From: Ralstonia sp. A12
Lineage (GTDB): Bacteria > Pseudomonadota > Gammaproteobacteria > Burkholderiales > Burkholderiaceae
Reading direction: 5' to 3'
Assembly (NCBI RefSeq): GCF_000801955.1
Contig: NZ_JSZO01000002.1
Coordinates: 310,001-374,000 of the forward strand
DNA: 64,000 nucleotides
Within the stretch, counting starts at the first letter, position 1, and the number at the start of each line of letters is the position of its first letter. A model generated the notes under the pieces. The model was not told where the DNA came from, did not search any database, and worked only from the letters and a program-made list of their open reading frames with translations. This document shows positions 1 to 7,977 of this stretch, one piece after another. A program made the position numbers and the translations under genes.

Positions 1-2
1 AA

Positions 3-1325
3 GTGGAAAAACGCATGCCGGACGGCCGCGTGAAGACGCTGGACTTGTCGTGGTCGGCCATTACGGATGAGAGCGACACCATCCTGCGCCTGATGCTGTG
101 CGTGCGCGATGTGACCGAGCTGCGCAAGCTTGCTGCTGAAGCCAGCGAGCAGCGCCGCAACCTGGAGATGATTGGCGAGATCCTGGCGGTGAGCCAGGAG
201 AAGTTCCAGCACTTCATCGACAGCTCCACCAGCTTCGTGCACGAGAACGAACGGATCATCCGCCAGTACTCGCAGGCCGATAGCGCGGCCATCGCGGCAC
301 TGTTCCGCAACATGCACACCATCAAGGGCAACGCACGCACGTACAACCTGCAGCACCTGACCAACGTCGTGCACGAGACCGAGCAGACCTACCACGCTCT
401 GCGCGAGCCCGGCAGCGAGCACACCTGGGACCAGGACTGGCTGATGCAGGAACTGACCCGCGTGCGCGAGGCCATCGAGAACTACGCGCGCATCAACGAA
501 AGCAAGCTGGGCCGCAAGGTGGGTGCAGCCCAAGGCGGCGCTGCGCAGGTGGTGCCCGACCCCATGTCGCGCATTCAAGAAAGCCTGCGCCTGCTGGAAT
601 CGACCAACCCGGGCAGCCTGTACGAGCTGGTGTCGATGCGCGATGCCGTCTACCACCTGCTGCGCCTGCTGGGCAGCGAAACCGTGGATGAGGTGCTGTC
701 GGGCGTGCTGCAATCGCTGCCGTCGTTGGCCCGCGAGCTGGGCAAGGAACCAGCCGCCGTGCGTATCGACGACAACGGCTACCGCGTGCGCGCAGAAGCC
801 GGCGGCATCCTGCAGAACGTGTTCACGCACCTGCTGCGCAACTCCATCGATCACGGCATCGAAACGGCTGACGCGCGCACCGCGCATGGCAAGCCGGCGG
901 CGGGCACGATCGACCTCGAGGTTGGCGTCGACCAGGGCATGCTGCAGATCGCGCTGTGCGACGACGGTCGCGGCCTGGCGCTGGATCGCATCCGCAATAT
1001 CGCCGTTGAACGCGGCTGGATTGGCGCGGAAGAGCGCCCAAGCGATGACGACATCGCGCAGTTCATCTTCCGCCCCGGCTTCTCGACCGCCGAGACGGTG
1101 ACCGAAGTGTCGGGCCGTGGCGTCGGCATGGATGCCGTGCTGGAGTTCCTCAAGCGCGAGCACGGCCACATCGAGCTGCGCTTTACCGATGACCACAAGG
1201 GCGCTGCGTTTCGCCAGTTCCAGACCGTGGTCTGCCTGCCGGAGCGCTTTGCGGTGGACAGCGTGAACGCGGCACTCGGCGGCCAGCCGGATGTGCATCT
1301 GGACATGGATAAGGAAGCGTCGTGA
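3..1325 (+). CDS. CheA-like histidine kinase, N-terminus outside window (partial)
   Basis: The reading frame is open from the left edge, so the start lies upstream and residue numbers count from the first in-window codon. Residues 1-40 look like the end of a PAS/PAC domain ([10 protein letters not shown]). An HPt domain follows, with phospho-acceptor His105 in [12 protein letters not shown] CheA-type ATPase domain comes next: N-box RNSIDHGIE (279-287), DDGRGL (320-325), and FRPGFSTAE followed by GRGVGMD (356-377). The protein ends about 60 residues after the last ATPase motif, so it lacks the CheW-like P5 domain that couples CheA to receptors. It probably phosphorylates the CheY encoded at 2720. 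The stop overlaps the next start (TGATG), indicating an operon. Confidence 0.85.
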   Translation: MEKRMPDGRVKTLDLSWSAITDESDTILRLMLCVRDVTELRKLAAEASEQRRNLEMIGEILAVSQEKFQHFIDSSTSFVHENERIIRQYSQADSAAIAALFRNMHTIKGNARTYNLQHLTNVVHETEQTYHALREPGSEHTWDQDWLMQELTRVREAIENYARINESKLGRKVGAAQGGAAQVVPDPMSRIQESLRLLESTNPGSLYELVSMRDAVYHLLRLLGSETVDEVLSGVLQSLPSLARELGKEPAAVRIDDNGYRVRAEAGGILQNVFTHLLRNSIDHGIETADARTAHGKPAAGTIDLEVGVDQGMLQIALCDDGRGLALDRIRNIAVERGWIGAEERPSDDDIAQFIFRPGFSTAETVTEVSGRGVGMDAVLEFLKREHGHIELRFTDDHKGAAFRQFQTVVCLPERFAVDSVNAALGGQPDVHLDMDKEAS

Positions 1326-2041
1326 TGGGATCGATTGTTCTGGCCGCGCTGGCCGGCGGAGTGGTGCTGGGTGTGCTGGTGTGGATCGCCCAGCAGCGCC
1401 GCGTGAATGCGGTAGCGCGCACGCTGGGTGACGCAGAGCGCCGCATCGCCACGCTGTCGAATGACTTGGCAACGCAAACCGCACACGTGGAAGCCGGCGC
1501 GCGAGACGTGCAAACGCTGGAAGCTACCGTCGCGCAGATGCAGAGCGCTGCATCCGATCAGGCAGAGCTTGTCGAGCAACTGCGCACCGAGCTGCAGTCC
1601 GCCACGGAGGCCAAGGAGCAGTGGGCCAGTCGCGCCCGGCAGATTGCCGATGAAGCGGTCCGACTGCGTGGCCTGGCGCTGACCTTCGAGCGCTGGCACG
1701 AGCAGATGATCTCGCTCATGGAGCAGAACCACGACATGCATGCCAAGAACCAGGAGCTGCAGTCGATCGTGCGCCACGTGGTGATCGTGTCGCTCAACGC
1801 ATCCATTGAAGCGGCGCGTGCGGGCACGGCGGGGCGCGGCTTTGCCGTGGTCGCCAGCGAAGTGCGCTCGCTTGCAGCGCGCTCGGAAGAGTTGTCCAAG
1901 AGCTATCGCAACAGCCTGCACCTCAATGACCTGACCACCACCGCCACGTTCCAGGACATCCAGGCGGGCGGGAAGATGATCACGGCGTCATTGTCGAGCG
2001 TCGAGGCATTGGCCAACCAGTTTCAAACCCAGCTTCACTAG
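1325..2041 (+). CDS. Short receptor-like (MCP signalling domain) membrane protein
   Basis: A 238-residue protein with one N-terminal membrane segment (about residues 2-20), a long coiled coil (about 25-140) and a recognisable chemoreceptor hairpin-tip motif, [12 protein letters not shown] then [15 protein letters not shown] (about 158-188). It has no periplasmic sensor domain, no HAMP domain and only a short stretch after the tip, so it is far smaller than a normal MCP of about 520 residues. The ATG at 1325 overlaps the kinase stop; a GTG one codon earlier is also possible. It likely organises or activates the upstream kinase. How it would contact a kinase without a CheW domain is unclear. 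Confidence 0.75.
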   Translation: MGSIVLAALAGGVVLGVLVWIAQQRRVNAVARTLGDAERRIATLSNDLATQTAHVEAGARDVQTLEATVAQMQSAASDQAELVEQLRTELQSATEAKEQWASRARQIADEAVRLRGLALTFERWHEQMISLMEQNHDMHAKNQELQSIVRHVVIVSLNASIEAARAGTAGRGFAVVASEVRSLAARSEELSKSYRNSLHLNDLTTTATFQDIQAGGKMITASLSSVEALANQFQTQLH

Positions 2042-2052
2042 GCAGGTACGAC

Positions 2053-2595
2053 GTGATCAGCAGTAACGCGCAAGACAGCTTCGACCGCATCTTCCGCAAG
2101 GCCGCGCGCAGCAGGCTCGCGCTGCACGCGGAAGACACCTGCGATGTGGCCACCGCAGCCCAGGGCAACAGGGTCGACAGCATTGGCGGTGAGCAGGCCA
2201 TGATCCTGACCATCTCGTCCATCGCATTCCGCTTGCTGCTGGTACTGCGTTTTGACGATGAGGACAGCACACGGGCGTACTACACCGGCGAGGCGCCAGG
2301 CCGCTCGTTTGACGAAGCCTGCCTGGAGATCGGCAACCTGTGCTGTGGCGCGTTGAACCAGGAGCTGCTGCAGGTGTTTCCTGATCTGGGCATGTCGACG
2401 CCCTATGTGGTGAGCGCGCGCTGCCTGCCGTATCTGGACGTGCTCAAGCCGGGATACACGGCCGCTTATACGGTCACGATCAATGACGCCGTGCGGGTGG
2501 CCGCAACGGTGTGTGTATGCACCCATGCCCCGCTGAACTTTGTGGCCGACGTGCGTGACGAGGTTGAGTCCGGCGGCGAGCTGGAACTGTTTTGA
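2053..2595 (+). CDS. CheC/CheX-type phosphatase-like protein
   Basis: A 180-residue cytoplasmic protein starting at a GTG 11 bases after the receptor-like gene. Residues 85-117 fit the CheC/CheX/FliY phosphatase signature: Glu92 and Asn95 form the E-x2-N pair and Pro117 follows at nearly the usual distance. In that family Glu and Asn position water to dephosphorylate CheY-P. The gene lies between the receptor-like gene and cheY, which supports a CheY-P phosphatase role. The acidic residue normally four before the Glu is itself Glu (88), and overall similarity to CheX was judged by eye, so the family call is tentative. Confidence 0.6.
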   Translation: MISSNAQDSFDRIFRKAARSRLALHAEDTCDVATAAQGNRVDSIGGEQAMILTISSIAFRLLLVLRFDDEDSTRAYYTGEAPGRSFDEACLEIGNLCCGALNQELLQVFPDLGMSTPYVVSARCLPYLDVLKPGYTAAYTVTINDAVRVAATVCVCTHAPLNFVADVRDEVESGGELELF

Positions 2596-2601
2596 TTGTG
2601 C

Positions 2602-2698
2602 GTCACTAACACAACCTGCCTGGCGTCGTTACACCTCCTAGCCGTACTCAAGCACTGTCTTCGTCGGTGCGCTTGGCCAGGCAGGCTGTGTTAGTGAC
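2602..2698. repeat. Long imperfect inverted repeat (23-nt arms) between phosphatase-like gene and cheY
   Basis: The left arm is 2602-2624 and the right arm 2676-2698. They are reverse complements at 22 of 23 positions and separated by 51 bases. The structure sits between the stop at 2595 and the cheY ribosome site (GAGAGG near 2704). It has no T-run after the right arm, so it is not a simple intrinsic terminator. It could be an RNA hairpin that adjusts cheY expression or stability, or a small mobile repeat. Confidence 0.85.
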
Positions 2699-2719
2699 TC
2701 AACGAGAGAGGAAAAACCC

Positions 2720-3085
2720 ATGAGCAAGATTCTGGTGGTCGACGATTCGAGCACCGTGCGCGACGAGGTGGCCGGCTTCCTGAAGAAGAACGGCCTGGCA
2801 GTGGACACCGCCGTGGACGGCAAGGACGGCTTGGCGAAGATCAAGGCCAACCCGGGCCTCAAGCTCGTCATCAGCGACGTGAACATGCCTAACATGGACG
2901 GCCTGACCATGGTCGAGAAGGTGCGCGGCGAGCTGGGCAACAAGACGGTCAACGTCATCATGCTCACCACGGAAAGCAGCCCGGCCATGAAAGACCGCGG
3001 CAAAGCCGCCGGCGTGAAGGGCTGGATCGTCAAGCCCTTCAAGGGCGATGCCGTGCTGGAAACGTTCAAGAAACTGGCGAGCTGA
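2720..3085 (+). CDS. CheY-like single-domain response regulator
   Basis: A 121-residue receiver domain with no output domain. The acidic pocket is Asp8-Asp9, the phospho-acceptor is Asp53 (ISDVNMPNMDG), the switch Thr is Thr83 (MLTTE) and the conserved Lys is Lys105 (VKPF). It has the size and layout of CheY and should act by binding a protein partner when phosphorylated. It closes the chemosensory-like operon and has a good ribosome site (GAGAGG). The probable kinase is the gene at the left edge and the probable phosphatase is encoded at 2053. Confidence 0.92.
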   Translation: MSKILVVDDSSTVRDEVAGFLKKNGLAVDTAVDGKDGLAKIKANPGLKLVISDVNMPNMDGLTMVEKVRGELGNKTVNVIMLTTESSPAMKDRGKAAGVKGWIVKPFKGDAVLETFKKLAS

Positions 3086-3158
3086 GCCCGGCGCTGTAGC
3101 GCCACCCCGGTTTTGGGGCGAAACTGGGTCGTCCTGAACCTCAGGAGGCCGGGGTGCC

Positions 3159-3548
3159 ATGACTGCATTGGCCGATGCCGTGCTCGTGCTGCACGCGTTG
3201 CTCGTCCTGTTCATCGTTGGCGGGCTCGTGGCAATTTGGGTGGGCGCTGCACGCAAGCGCAGTTGGGCGCGCAATCGCGTTTTTCGAACCATCCATCTTG
3301 CGGCCATCAGCATCGTTGCCGGGCTGGCGGTGCTCGATGTGCCCTGTCCGCTCACGGTGCTGGAGGATTGGCTGCGCACCGGTTCGGCTGGTTCACGCGG
3401 CTTCATCCAGCACTGGGTGAGCGCGCTGCTCTACTACGACTTGCCGCTGTGGGTGTTTGCCGTGAGCTACACCGTGTTTTTGCTGGCGGTGGTGCTCACG
3501 TGGTGGCGCATTCCGCCACGCCCCAAGGGGGCGGCCCCCTGGGGGTGA
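3159..3548 (+). CDS. DUF2784-type small membrane protein
   Basis: A 129-residue integral membrane protein with about four hydrophobic segments (roughly residues 5-28, 43-60, 84-98 and 98-117). The family-like features are LHALLVLFIVGGL near the start and a CPLTVLEDWLR motif (about 63-73). The ribosome site AGGAGG is well placed before the ATG. The family has no known function. It converges with the thioredoxin-fold gene, leaving 5 bases between the stops. A small perfect hairpin (GGCGCT/AGCGCC, 3090-3103) lies upstream after cheY. Confidence 0.75.
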   Translation: MTALADAVLVLHALLVLFIVGGLVAIWVGAARKRSWARNRVFRTIHLAAISIVAGLAVLDVPCPLTVLEDWLRTGSAGSRGFIQHWVSALLYYDLPLWVFAVSYTVFLLAVVLTWWRIPPRPKGAAPWG

Positions 3549-3553
3549 CGGCT

Positions 3554-4123
3554 TCAATGCGTCGGCTGTGCAGGCTTGCGTTCGGCCAGCAGCTTCTGGA
3601 TGGCGGCTTCCGTTTCGGCATAACGCCCTTCGCCAAAGTGCTGATAGACGATGCGGCCATCCGCGTCGATCAGGTACTGGGCGGGCCAGTACTGGTTGTG
3701 GAAGGCCGTCCACGTGGCGTAGCTGTTGTCTTGCGCCACCGGATAGCGGATGTCGAAGCGCTTGAGGGCGGCCTGCACGTTGGCAGTCGACTTCTCGAAC
3801 GGGTACTCGGGCGTGTGCACGCCCACGACAACGAGCCCCTGATCCTTGTACTTCTCGTGCAACTGCTTTACGTACGGCAGCGTGTTGATGCAGTTGATGC
3901 ACGAGTACGTCCAGAAATCGACCAGCACCACCTTGCCGCGCAGGCTGCTCATGGTGAGCGGCGGTGAATTCAGCCATTGGTCAATGCCCGTGAACTCGGG
4001 GGCGGCGCTGCCGTTGGCCGCTGCGTTGGTCGATGCGGGGCTGTAGGCGCGGGCGCCGGTGGCAGCAAAGTAGGCCGCGCCAATGGCAATCGCCACCAGG
4101 GCGGCACGCAAGTAGGTGCGCAT
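3554..4123 (-). CDS. Membrane-anchored thioredoxin-fold (TlpA/ResA-like) protein
   Basis: From the ATG at 4123 the protein has 189 residues. An N-terminal membrane segment or uncleaved signal (about 7-23) precedes a thioredoxin fold with active site Cys75-Ile-Asn-Cys78 in WTYSCINC. Later motifs VVVGVHTPEYPFEK and PAQYLIDADGRIVYQHFGEG are typical of redoxin-type TlpA proteins of the periplasm. It probably reduces or oxidises exported thiols, or detoxifies peroxides. The longer frame upstream of 4123 adds ten residues with no membrane character and was not used. It is followed at 4192 by ohr on the same strand, so a shared oxidative-stress role is possible. Confidence 0.85.
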   Translation of the reverse strand: MRTYLRAALVAIAIGAAYFAATGARAYSPASTNAAANGSAAPEFTGIDQWLNSPPLTMSSLRGKVVLVDFWTYSCINCINTLPYVKQLHEKYKDQGLVVVGVHTPEYPFEKSTANVQAALKRFDIRYPVAQDNSYATWTAFHNQYWPAQYLIDADGRIVYQHFGEGRYAETEAAIQKLLAERKPAQPTH

Positions 4124-4191
4124 GATCTCAAGTCCGTAATAGGTTGGGGGCAATGGCCAGCCCGGTCACGCTGGGCCGGCTGCGGAGGGTG

Positions 4192-4608
4192 TCAGACCAG
4201 ATGCAGTTCGACGTGGATGTTGCCGCGCGAAGCCTTCGAATACGGGCAGATCTGATGTGCCGCTTCCATCACGGCTTGCGCCACTTCACGATCCAGACCC
4301 GGCAGGCTGACGTTCAGGCGGGCTTGCAGGAAGAACGCATCGTCGGCAGTGCCCAGATCCACTTCGGTATCCAGCGCCAGGTCTGCCGGCAGCTTGATCT
4401 TCATCTGGCTGGCGGCACGGCCCATGGCGCCGATGAAGCAGGCCGACCACCCAGCAGCAAACAGCTGCTCCGGATTGGTGCCACGGCCGCTGCTGCCCGG
4501 GGGCGAGAGCTTCAGGTTCAGGCGGTCGTCATTGCTCTGGGCCTGGCCATCACGGCCACCGGTGACGTGAACCTTGGCGGTGTACAGCACGTTCTCGATG
4601 CGGGTCAT
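4192..4608 (-). CDS. ohr: Organic hydroperoxide resistance protein (OsmC/Ohr family)
   Basis: A 138-residue Ohr-type thiol peroxidase that reduces organic hydroperoxides. The catalytic Cys pair is present (Cys57 in SACFIG and Cys121 in CPYSKA), with the usual Arg19 (GGRDG) and Glu48. The start at 4608 has an AAGGA ribosome site; the longer upstream frame lacks family features. It is the first of two ohr genes in this window (the other is at 53788), and they are clearly diverged paralogues. No adjacent OhrR-type MarR regulator is visible. Confidence 0.92.
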   Translation of the reverse strand: MTRIENVLYTAKVHVTGGRDGQAQSNDDRLNLKLSPPGSSGRGTNPEQLFAAGWSACFIGAMGRAASQMKIKLPADLALDTEVDLGTADDAFFLQARLNVSLPGLDREVAQAVMEAAHQICPYSKASRGNIHVELHLV

Positions 4609-4968
4609 GATCGTTTTTCCTTGGAGAGAAGGTTTGCGTTGGGATTGCGCGGCCGGGATTCGTTTTGCTGCCGTGCAGCGCCGGGCCACGAGACGCATTT
4701 AAGACGGCTGACGTATCACGCACGTAGCGCCGAACCCCCATTTCTGTCAGGGCACGTATCGACCCTGCTGGCAGATACAAAGGCATACAAAACGCCCCGC
4801 GAAGTGGCGAGGCGTTGGCATGGGAAAGGCGGGTAGAGGCGGGGTTTGAGGCTTCAGGCCATCCGGTGTGTGACCGTATTGGCTGCAAAGAATCGTCTTC
4901 AAAGACGGCGATTCCTTGATACGCTGAAACGGATTGGGCTCACGGGGGCCGCGGGTGAAGGAGTCATC
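4609..4968. other. Intergenic region between ohr and a small membrane protein gene
   Basis: These 360 bases lie between divergent genes and should hold both promoters. No supported gene was seen. A hairpin with AACGCC/GGCGTT ends lies at 4791-4816; read on the minus strand it is followed by TTTTG and resembles a terminator with no obvious gene to serve. A second hairpin, GAATCG/CGATTC at 4890-4914, lies in the likely leader of the gene at 4969. Confidence 0.5.
4791..4816 (-). terminator. Possible orphan minus-strand terminator
   Basis: The stem AACGCC/GGCGTT, with further inner pairing, is followed on the minus strand by TTTTG. The flanking genes read away from this point, so it does not obviously end any annotated transcript. 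Confidence 0.3.
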
Positions 4969-5301
4969 ATGCAAGAGCTTGCCTTTCGCACCCTGCTGTA
5001 TCGCTACTTCTTCTTCAGCTGGCTGTTCAAGGATGCCAGCCACGGCAATCTGTTCGAGCGTTCAGCAGCGTGGCGCTTCAACAAGGCGCACGCGCACTGG
5101 CTGCTCGCCTATATGCGCCGATGGCTCTGGTGCGGGCTGCTCTGCTACGCCCTGGGTGGCCTGGTGGAGTTGGGGCTCAAGACGCCCGGCTTGTCGGCGG
5201 TGTTCTACGTACCGGGTGTACTCAGCGTGCCGATCAACGTGGTCATCGGGGTGCTGTGGATCGGCCTGAAGGCGCTGCCGGGGCCCGTGCACGAACGTTG
5301 A
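4969..5301 (+). CDS. Small integral membrane protein of unknown function
   Basis: A 110-residue protein starting at an ATG preceded by GAAGGAG; the upstream extension has no coding character. It carries aromatic stretches (RYFFFSWLF), a Trp-rich segment around residues 38-60 and two hydrophobic helices (about 48-68 and 78-100), so it is probably inner-membrane. It converges with the methyltransferase gene 13 bases downstream. I do not recognise a family. Confidence 0.6.
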   Translation: MQELAFRTLLYRYFFFSWLFKDASHGNLFERSAAWRFNKAHAHWLLAYMRRWLWCGLLCYALGGLVELGLKTPGLSAVFYVPGVLSVPINVVIGVLWIGLKALPGPVHER

Positions 5302-5314
5302 CCCCAGGGCGCCG

Positions 5315-6181
5315 CTAAGCCGTTGCGACCAGCAGTTCCTCTGCGTTGTTCGGTGGGCGAAAGCCGTCGGTCCGGTTGGCAAAGTAGCGTGCGGTCAGCT
5401 CCGCTGCCGAGATGTGCTGGGCCTTGCTGAAACCGGCTTCACGGGCCAGCGCCAGGATCTGCGGCGGCGTGAAAAAGCTGATGAAGGGTGTGCCACTGGC
5501 GCGTGCGCCTTTCTCGGCCATCTCCAGCCCGGGGCGCACGTCGGGGTCTGCCATGTCCAGCGGGAGCAGGAAGGTCATCGCCAGCATCGACCCCGGTGCC
5601 AGCGTCGCCACCTCGCGCAGCGTGGCCGCGTTCGCCTCCTTGGTGAGATACATGCTCACGCCCGTGGACACCACGATGGCCGGTTTGCTGGCATCAAATC
5701 CCGCCGCCGCAAGCCCCGCCTGCCAGGAACCGCCCGCTTCAAAATCAACCGGTACAAAGCGCAGCCAATCGGGCACGCCAAAGCCAAGCTCGACCAGGCG
5801 CTGGCGTTTCCATGCCTGTGGGTTGGGCTGGTCCACTTCAAATACCTTGAGGTGGGATGCAATGTCTGGCCGGCGTTGCGCAAAGCTGTCGAGGCCCGCA
5901 CCGAGGATGACGTACTGGCTCAGCCCCCGCGCAGCCTGCTCGACGACCAGGTCTTCGATAAACCGCGCACGCGCCACGATGGAGGCGCGAAAGGGCCGCG
6001 TGAACTGGGGGTTCATATCGCCGCGCTGCTGCCAGCCGGGCTCGGGTGCCAGCAGCTTCAGGCCGACGCTGTCCTCCAGCACATGCGGCGGCGCGTCGAC
6101 TTCAACATGCAAGGCGCGCCACAAGGCGACACGTGCTGCGGTACTGTCCGGTGCCACATCCTGCGTGTTGCTGGTGCTCAT
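5315..6181 (-). CDS. Class I SAM-dependent methyltransferase (TIGR00027/LCMT-like)
   Basis: A 288-residue protein. An N-terminal segment with TRPFRASIVARARFIEDL is followed by the SAM-binding loop QYVILGAGLDSFAQR and an acidic end of strand 2 (KVFEVDQP), the pattern of the leucine-carboxyl-methyltransferase-like family common in actinobacteria and some proteobacteria. Later motifs include VVSTGVSMYLT. The substrate is unknown; the family often acts on small molecules. The start has a clear GGAGG ribosome site. The gene is on the same strand as the GST gene, 21 bases downstream of it, so they may be co-transcribed. Confidence 0.82.
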   Translation of the reverse strand: MSTSNTQDVAPDSTAARVALWRALHVEVDAPPHVLEDSVGLKLLAPEPGWQQRGDMNPQFTRPFRASIVARARFIEDLVVEQAARGLSQYVILGAGLDSFAQRRPDIASHLKVFEVDQPNPQAWKRQRLVELGFGVPDWLRFVPVDFEAGGSWQAGLAAAGFDASKPAIVVSTGVSMYLTKEANAATLREVATLAPGSMLAMTFLLPLDMADPDVRPGLEMAEKGARASGTPFISFFTPPQILALAREAGFSKAQHISAAELTARYFANRTDGFRPPNNAEELLVATA

Positions 6182-6202
6182 GAACGCCTCCGTGTTTGTG
6201 GG

Positions 6203-6868
6203 TCAGGTGACGGGCTGAAACTCGGGAAACACCGCAGCGGCCTGCACCGGTTGCTTGGTCATGCAGACCTCGAACAGGCGGCTGCCCAACCAGCCCGCCA
6301 GCCAGGCTTGCAGCGCGGGCAACGGTTGGGCGGCAAACCAATCCGGCTCGACTGCCGCGAACTGCCGCACGAACGGAAAGATCGCCAGATCGGTCGCGCA
6401 GGGTGTTGCGCCGCCAAGATAGCGCTCCGCGAGTAACCGTGTTTCCAGCGGGGTCAACAGCGCGGCCACTGCCTGTGCGCGTACGTCCTCGCGCGATCGC
6501 CCATCTTCGGGATAGCGGTCGGGGTACTTGTAGCGGTCGAGCAGGCGTTTGAAGTCGCCATCGTTGGTGCGCAGCAGGGCCAGGTTCTCGTCAGTCTGGG
6601 CGCGGCTCCACCAGCCTTCCGGGTCTTGGTGTTCGAACGCCCAGCGCATGATGTCCAGGCTCTCTTCCAGCACACCGCCATCCGGTAGATGCAGCACCGG
6701 CACCGTGCCCTTGGGCGACAGCGCCAGCAGCGCGGCCGGCTTGTCGCGCATCACGATTTCAAACGTCTGGAAGCGCCGGTTGGCCTGCAGCATCGCCAGG
6801 CGTGCGCGCATGGCATACGGGCAACGGCGGTAGCTGTACAACAGGGGCAGGGTGATATCGGTGGACAT
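6203..6868 (-). CDS. Glutathione S-transferase family protein
   Basis: A 221-residue protein with an N-terminal thioredoxin-fold domain carrying CPYA (Cys16-Ala19), which suggests a Cys-type (omega/GRX2-like) enzyme. The usual cis-Pro segment KGTVPVLHLPDG and ESLDIMRW for glutathione contacts follow. The C-terminal helical domain spans about 85-215 (RYLGGATPCATDLAIFPFVRQF). Cys-type members act more in reduction or deglutathionylation than in classical conjugation. The gene precedes the methyltransferase gene on the same strand. Confidence 0.85.
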   Translation of the reverse strand: MSTDITLPLLYSYRRCPYAMRARLAMLQANRRFQTFEIVMRDKPAALLALSPKGTVPVLHLPDGGVLEESLDIMRWAFEHQDPEGWWSRAQTDENLALLRTNDGDFKRLLDRYKYPDRYPEDGRSREDVRAQAVAALLTPLETRLLAERYLGGATPCATDLAIFPFVRQFAAVEPDWFAAQPLPALQAWLAGWLGSRLFEVCMTKQPVQAAAVFPEFQPVT

Positions 6869-6934
6869 GGGGTGAGGCAGGAAGCGTTGATGCCGAGCGC
6901 GCTAGGGTAACGGGTTTGTGGTGGCCAGCAAGTC

Positions 6935-7888
6935 TTACGCCGCCAGCCGCGACCGCCCAGAGCGCCGCACGGATTGCGGTGGCTGCCCGAACACACGGAT
7001 GAACGCGCGCCGCATGCGTTCCGGATCGGCAAAGCCGACGGCGCGGGCCACCTGTTCCAGGGATTCATCGCCGGATTCCACGCGCGGACGGGCGGCTTCT
7101 GCACGCAGCTTTTCAACGGCCTTGGCGGGCGTCTGGCCGGTCTCGGCCGCGAAGGCGCGATCGAACTGCCGGCGGCTCAGGTGCGCCACTTCGGCCAGGC
7201 GGTCGACGTCGAGCGTCTCGTGCAGATGCTCGCGCGCATAACTCAACGCACGCGCAATGCGGCTCGATGCCGGGTCCAACTCCAGCAGTGCGGAAAACTG
7301 CGACTGCCCGCCCGGCCGCCGGTGATACACCACCAGTTCACGCGCCACGGCGCGGGAGACTTCCACGCCCAGGTCTTCTTCAATGAGCGCCAGCGCCAAG
7401 TCGATGCCCGACGAGATGCCGGCCGACGTCCACACCGGCCCGTCGTGGATGAAGATGTGGTCGCTCTGTACCTGAACGTGGGGATAGCGCCGCTGCAACT
7501 GCGCGGCCATGCGCCAGTGCGTGGTGGCGCGGCGGCCATCGAGCAGCCCGGCGGCGGCCAGCGCAAACGCGCCGGAGCACACACTCGTCATGCGCCGTGA
7601 ATGCTGCGCAGCTTCCTGCACGAAGGCGATCAGCGCGGGGGAGAACGTGTCCTCACGCGGGCCGGTGCCGCCCGAGATGACAAACGTGTCGAAGGCCGGG
7701 TCGTCCAGCTTCTGTGTCCGCATGACCAGGCCGGGCGCGCTCTGCACTTGCGTGCCGTCTTCGGACAGCACGTCGATGCGATAAGCCGGTTGCGGCGCCA
7801 GGCGGTTGGCCACGTCAAAGGCCGTCAGCGGGCCCGTGAAATCCAGCAGGCTGCAGCCTGGAAACACCAGAAAGCCGATTCTGCGCAT
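6935..7888 (-). CDS. GlxA-type AraC regulator (DJ-1/PfpI domain + AraC HTH)
   Basis: A 317-residue regulator. The N-terminal DJ-1/PfpI-like domain (about 1-180) has the elbow SVCSGAFALAAAGLLDG. A C-terminal double helix-turn-helix AraC domain (about 215-310) contains LAEVAHLSRRQFDRAFAAE and GFADPERMRRAFIRVFG. The N-terminal domain normally senses a small metabolite and is not catalytic. The gene is divergent from the MFS transporter at 7978, its most likely target. The spacer contains AAATGA-N10-TCATTT (7898-7919), a weak candidate operator. Confidence 0.9.
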   Translation of the reverse strand: MRRIGFLVFPGCSLLDFTGPLTAFDVANRLAPQPAYRIDVLSEDGTQVQSAPGLVMRTQKLDDPAFDTFVISGGTGPREDTFSPALIAFVQEAAQHSRRMTSVCSGAFALAAAGLLDGRRATTHWRMAAQLQRRYPHVQVQSDHIFIHDGPVWTSAGISSGIDLALALIEEDLGVEVSRAVARELVVYHRRPGGQSQFSALLELDPASSRIARALSYAREHLHETLDVDRLAEVAHLSRRQFDRAFAAETGQTPAKAVEKLRAEAARPRVESGDESLEQVARAVGFADPERMRRAFIRVFGQPPQSVRRSGRSRLAA

Positions 7889-7977
7889 GATGTCTTGAAA
7901 TGAGGGAATAACGTCATTTAGGCCTGATGTTCCTCCGCCAGACTGCGCCTGTCAAATGCATTCCTGGAGAGACGATC

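Noticed and set aside
2638-3406. Minus-strand frames antisense to cheY and the DUF2784 gene
   Set aside because: Shadow of well-supported genes in GC-rich DNA; Arg/Pro/Ala-rich translation without motifs.
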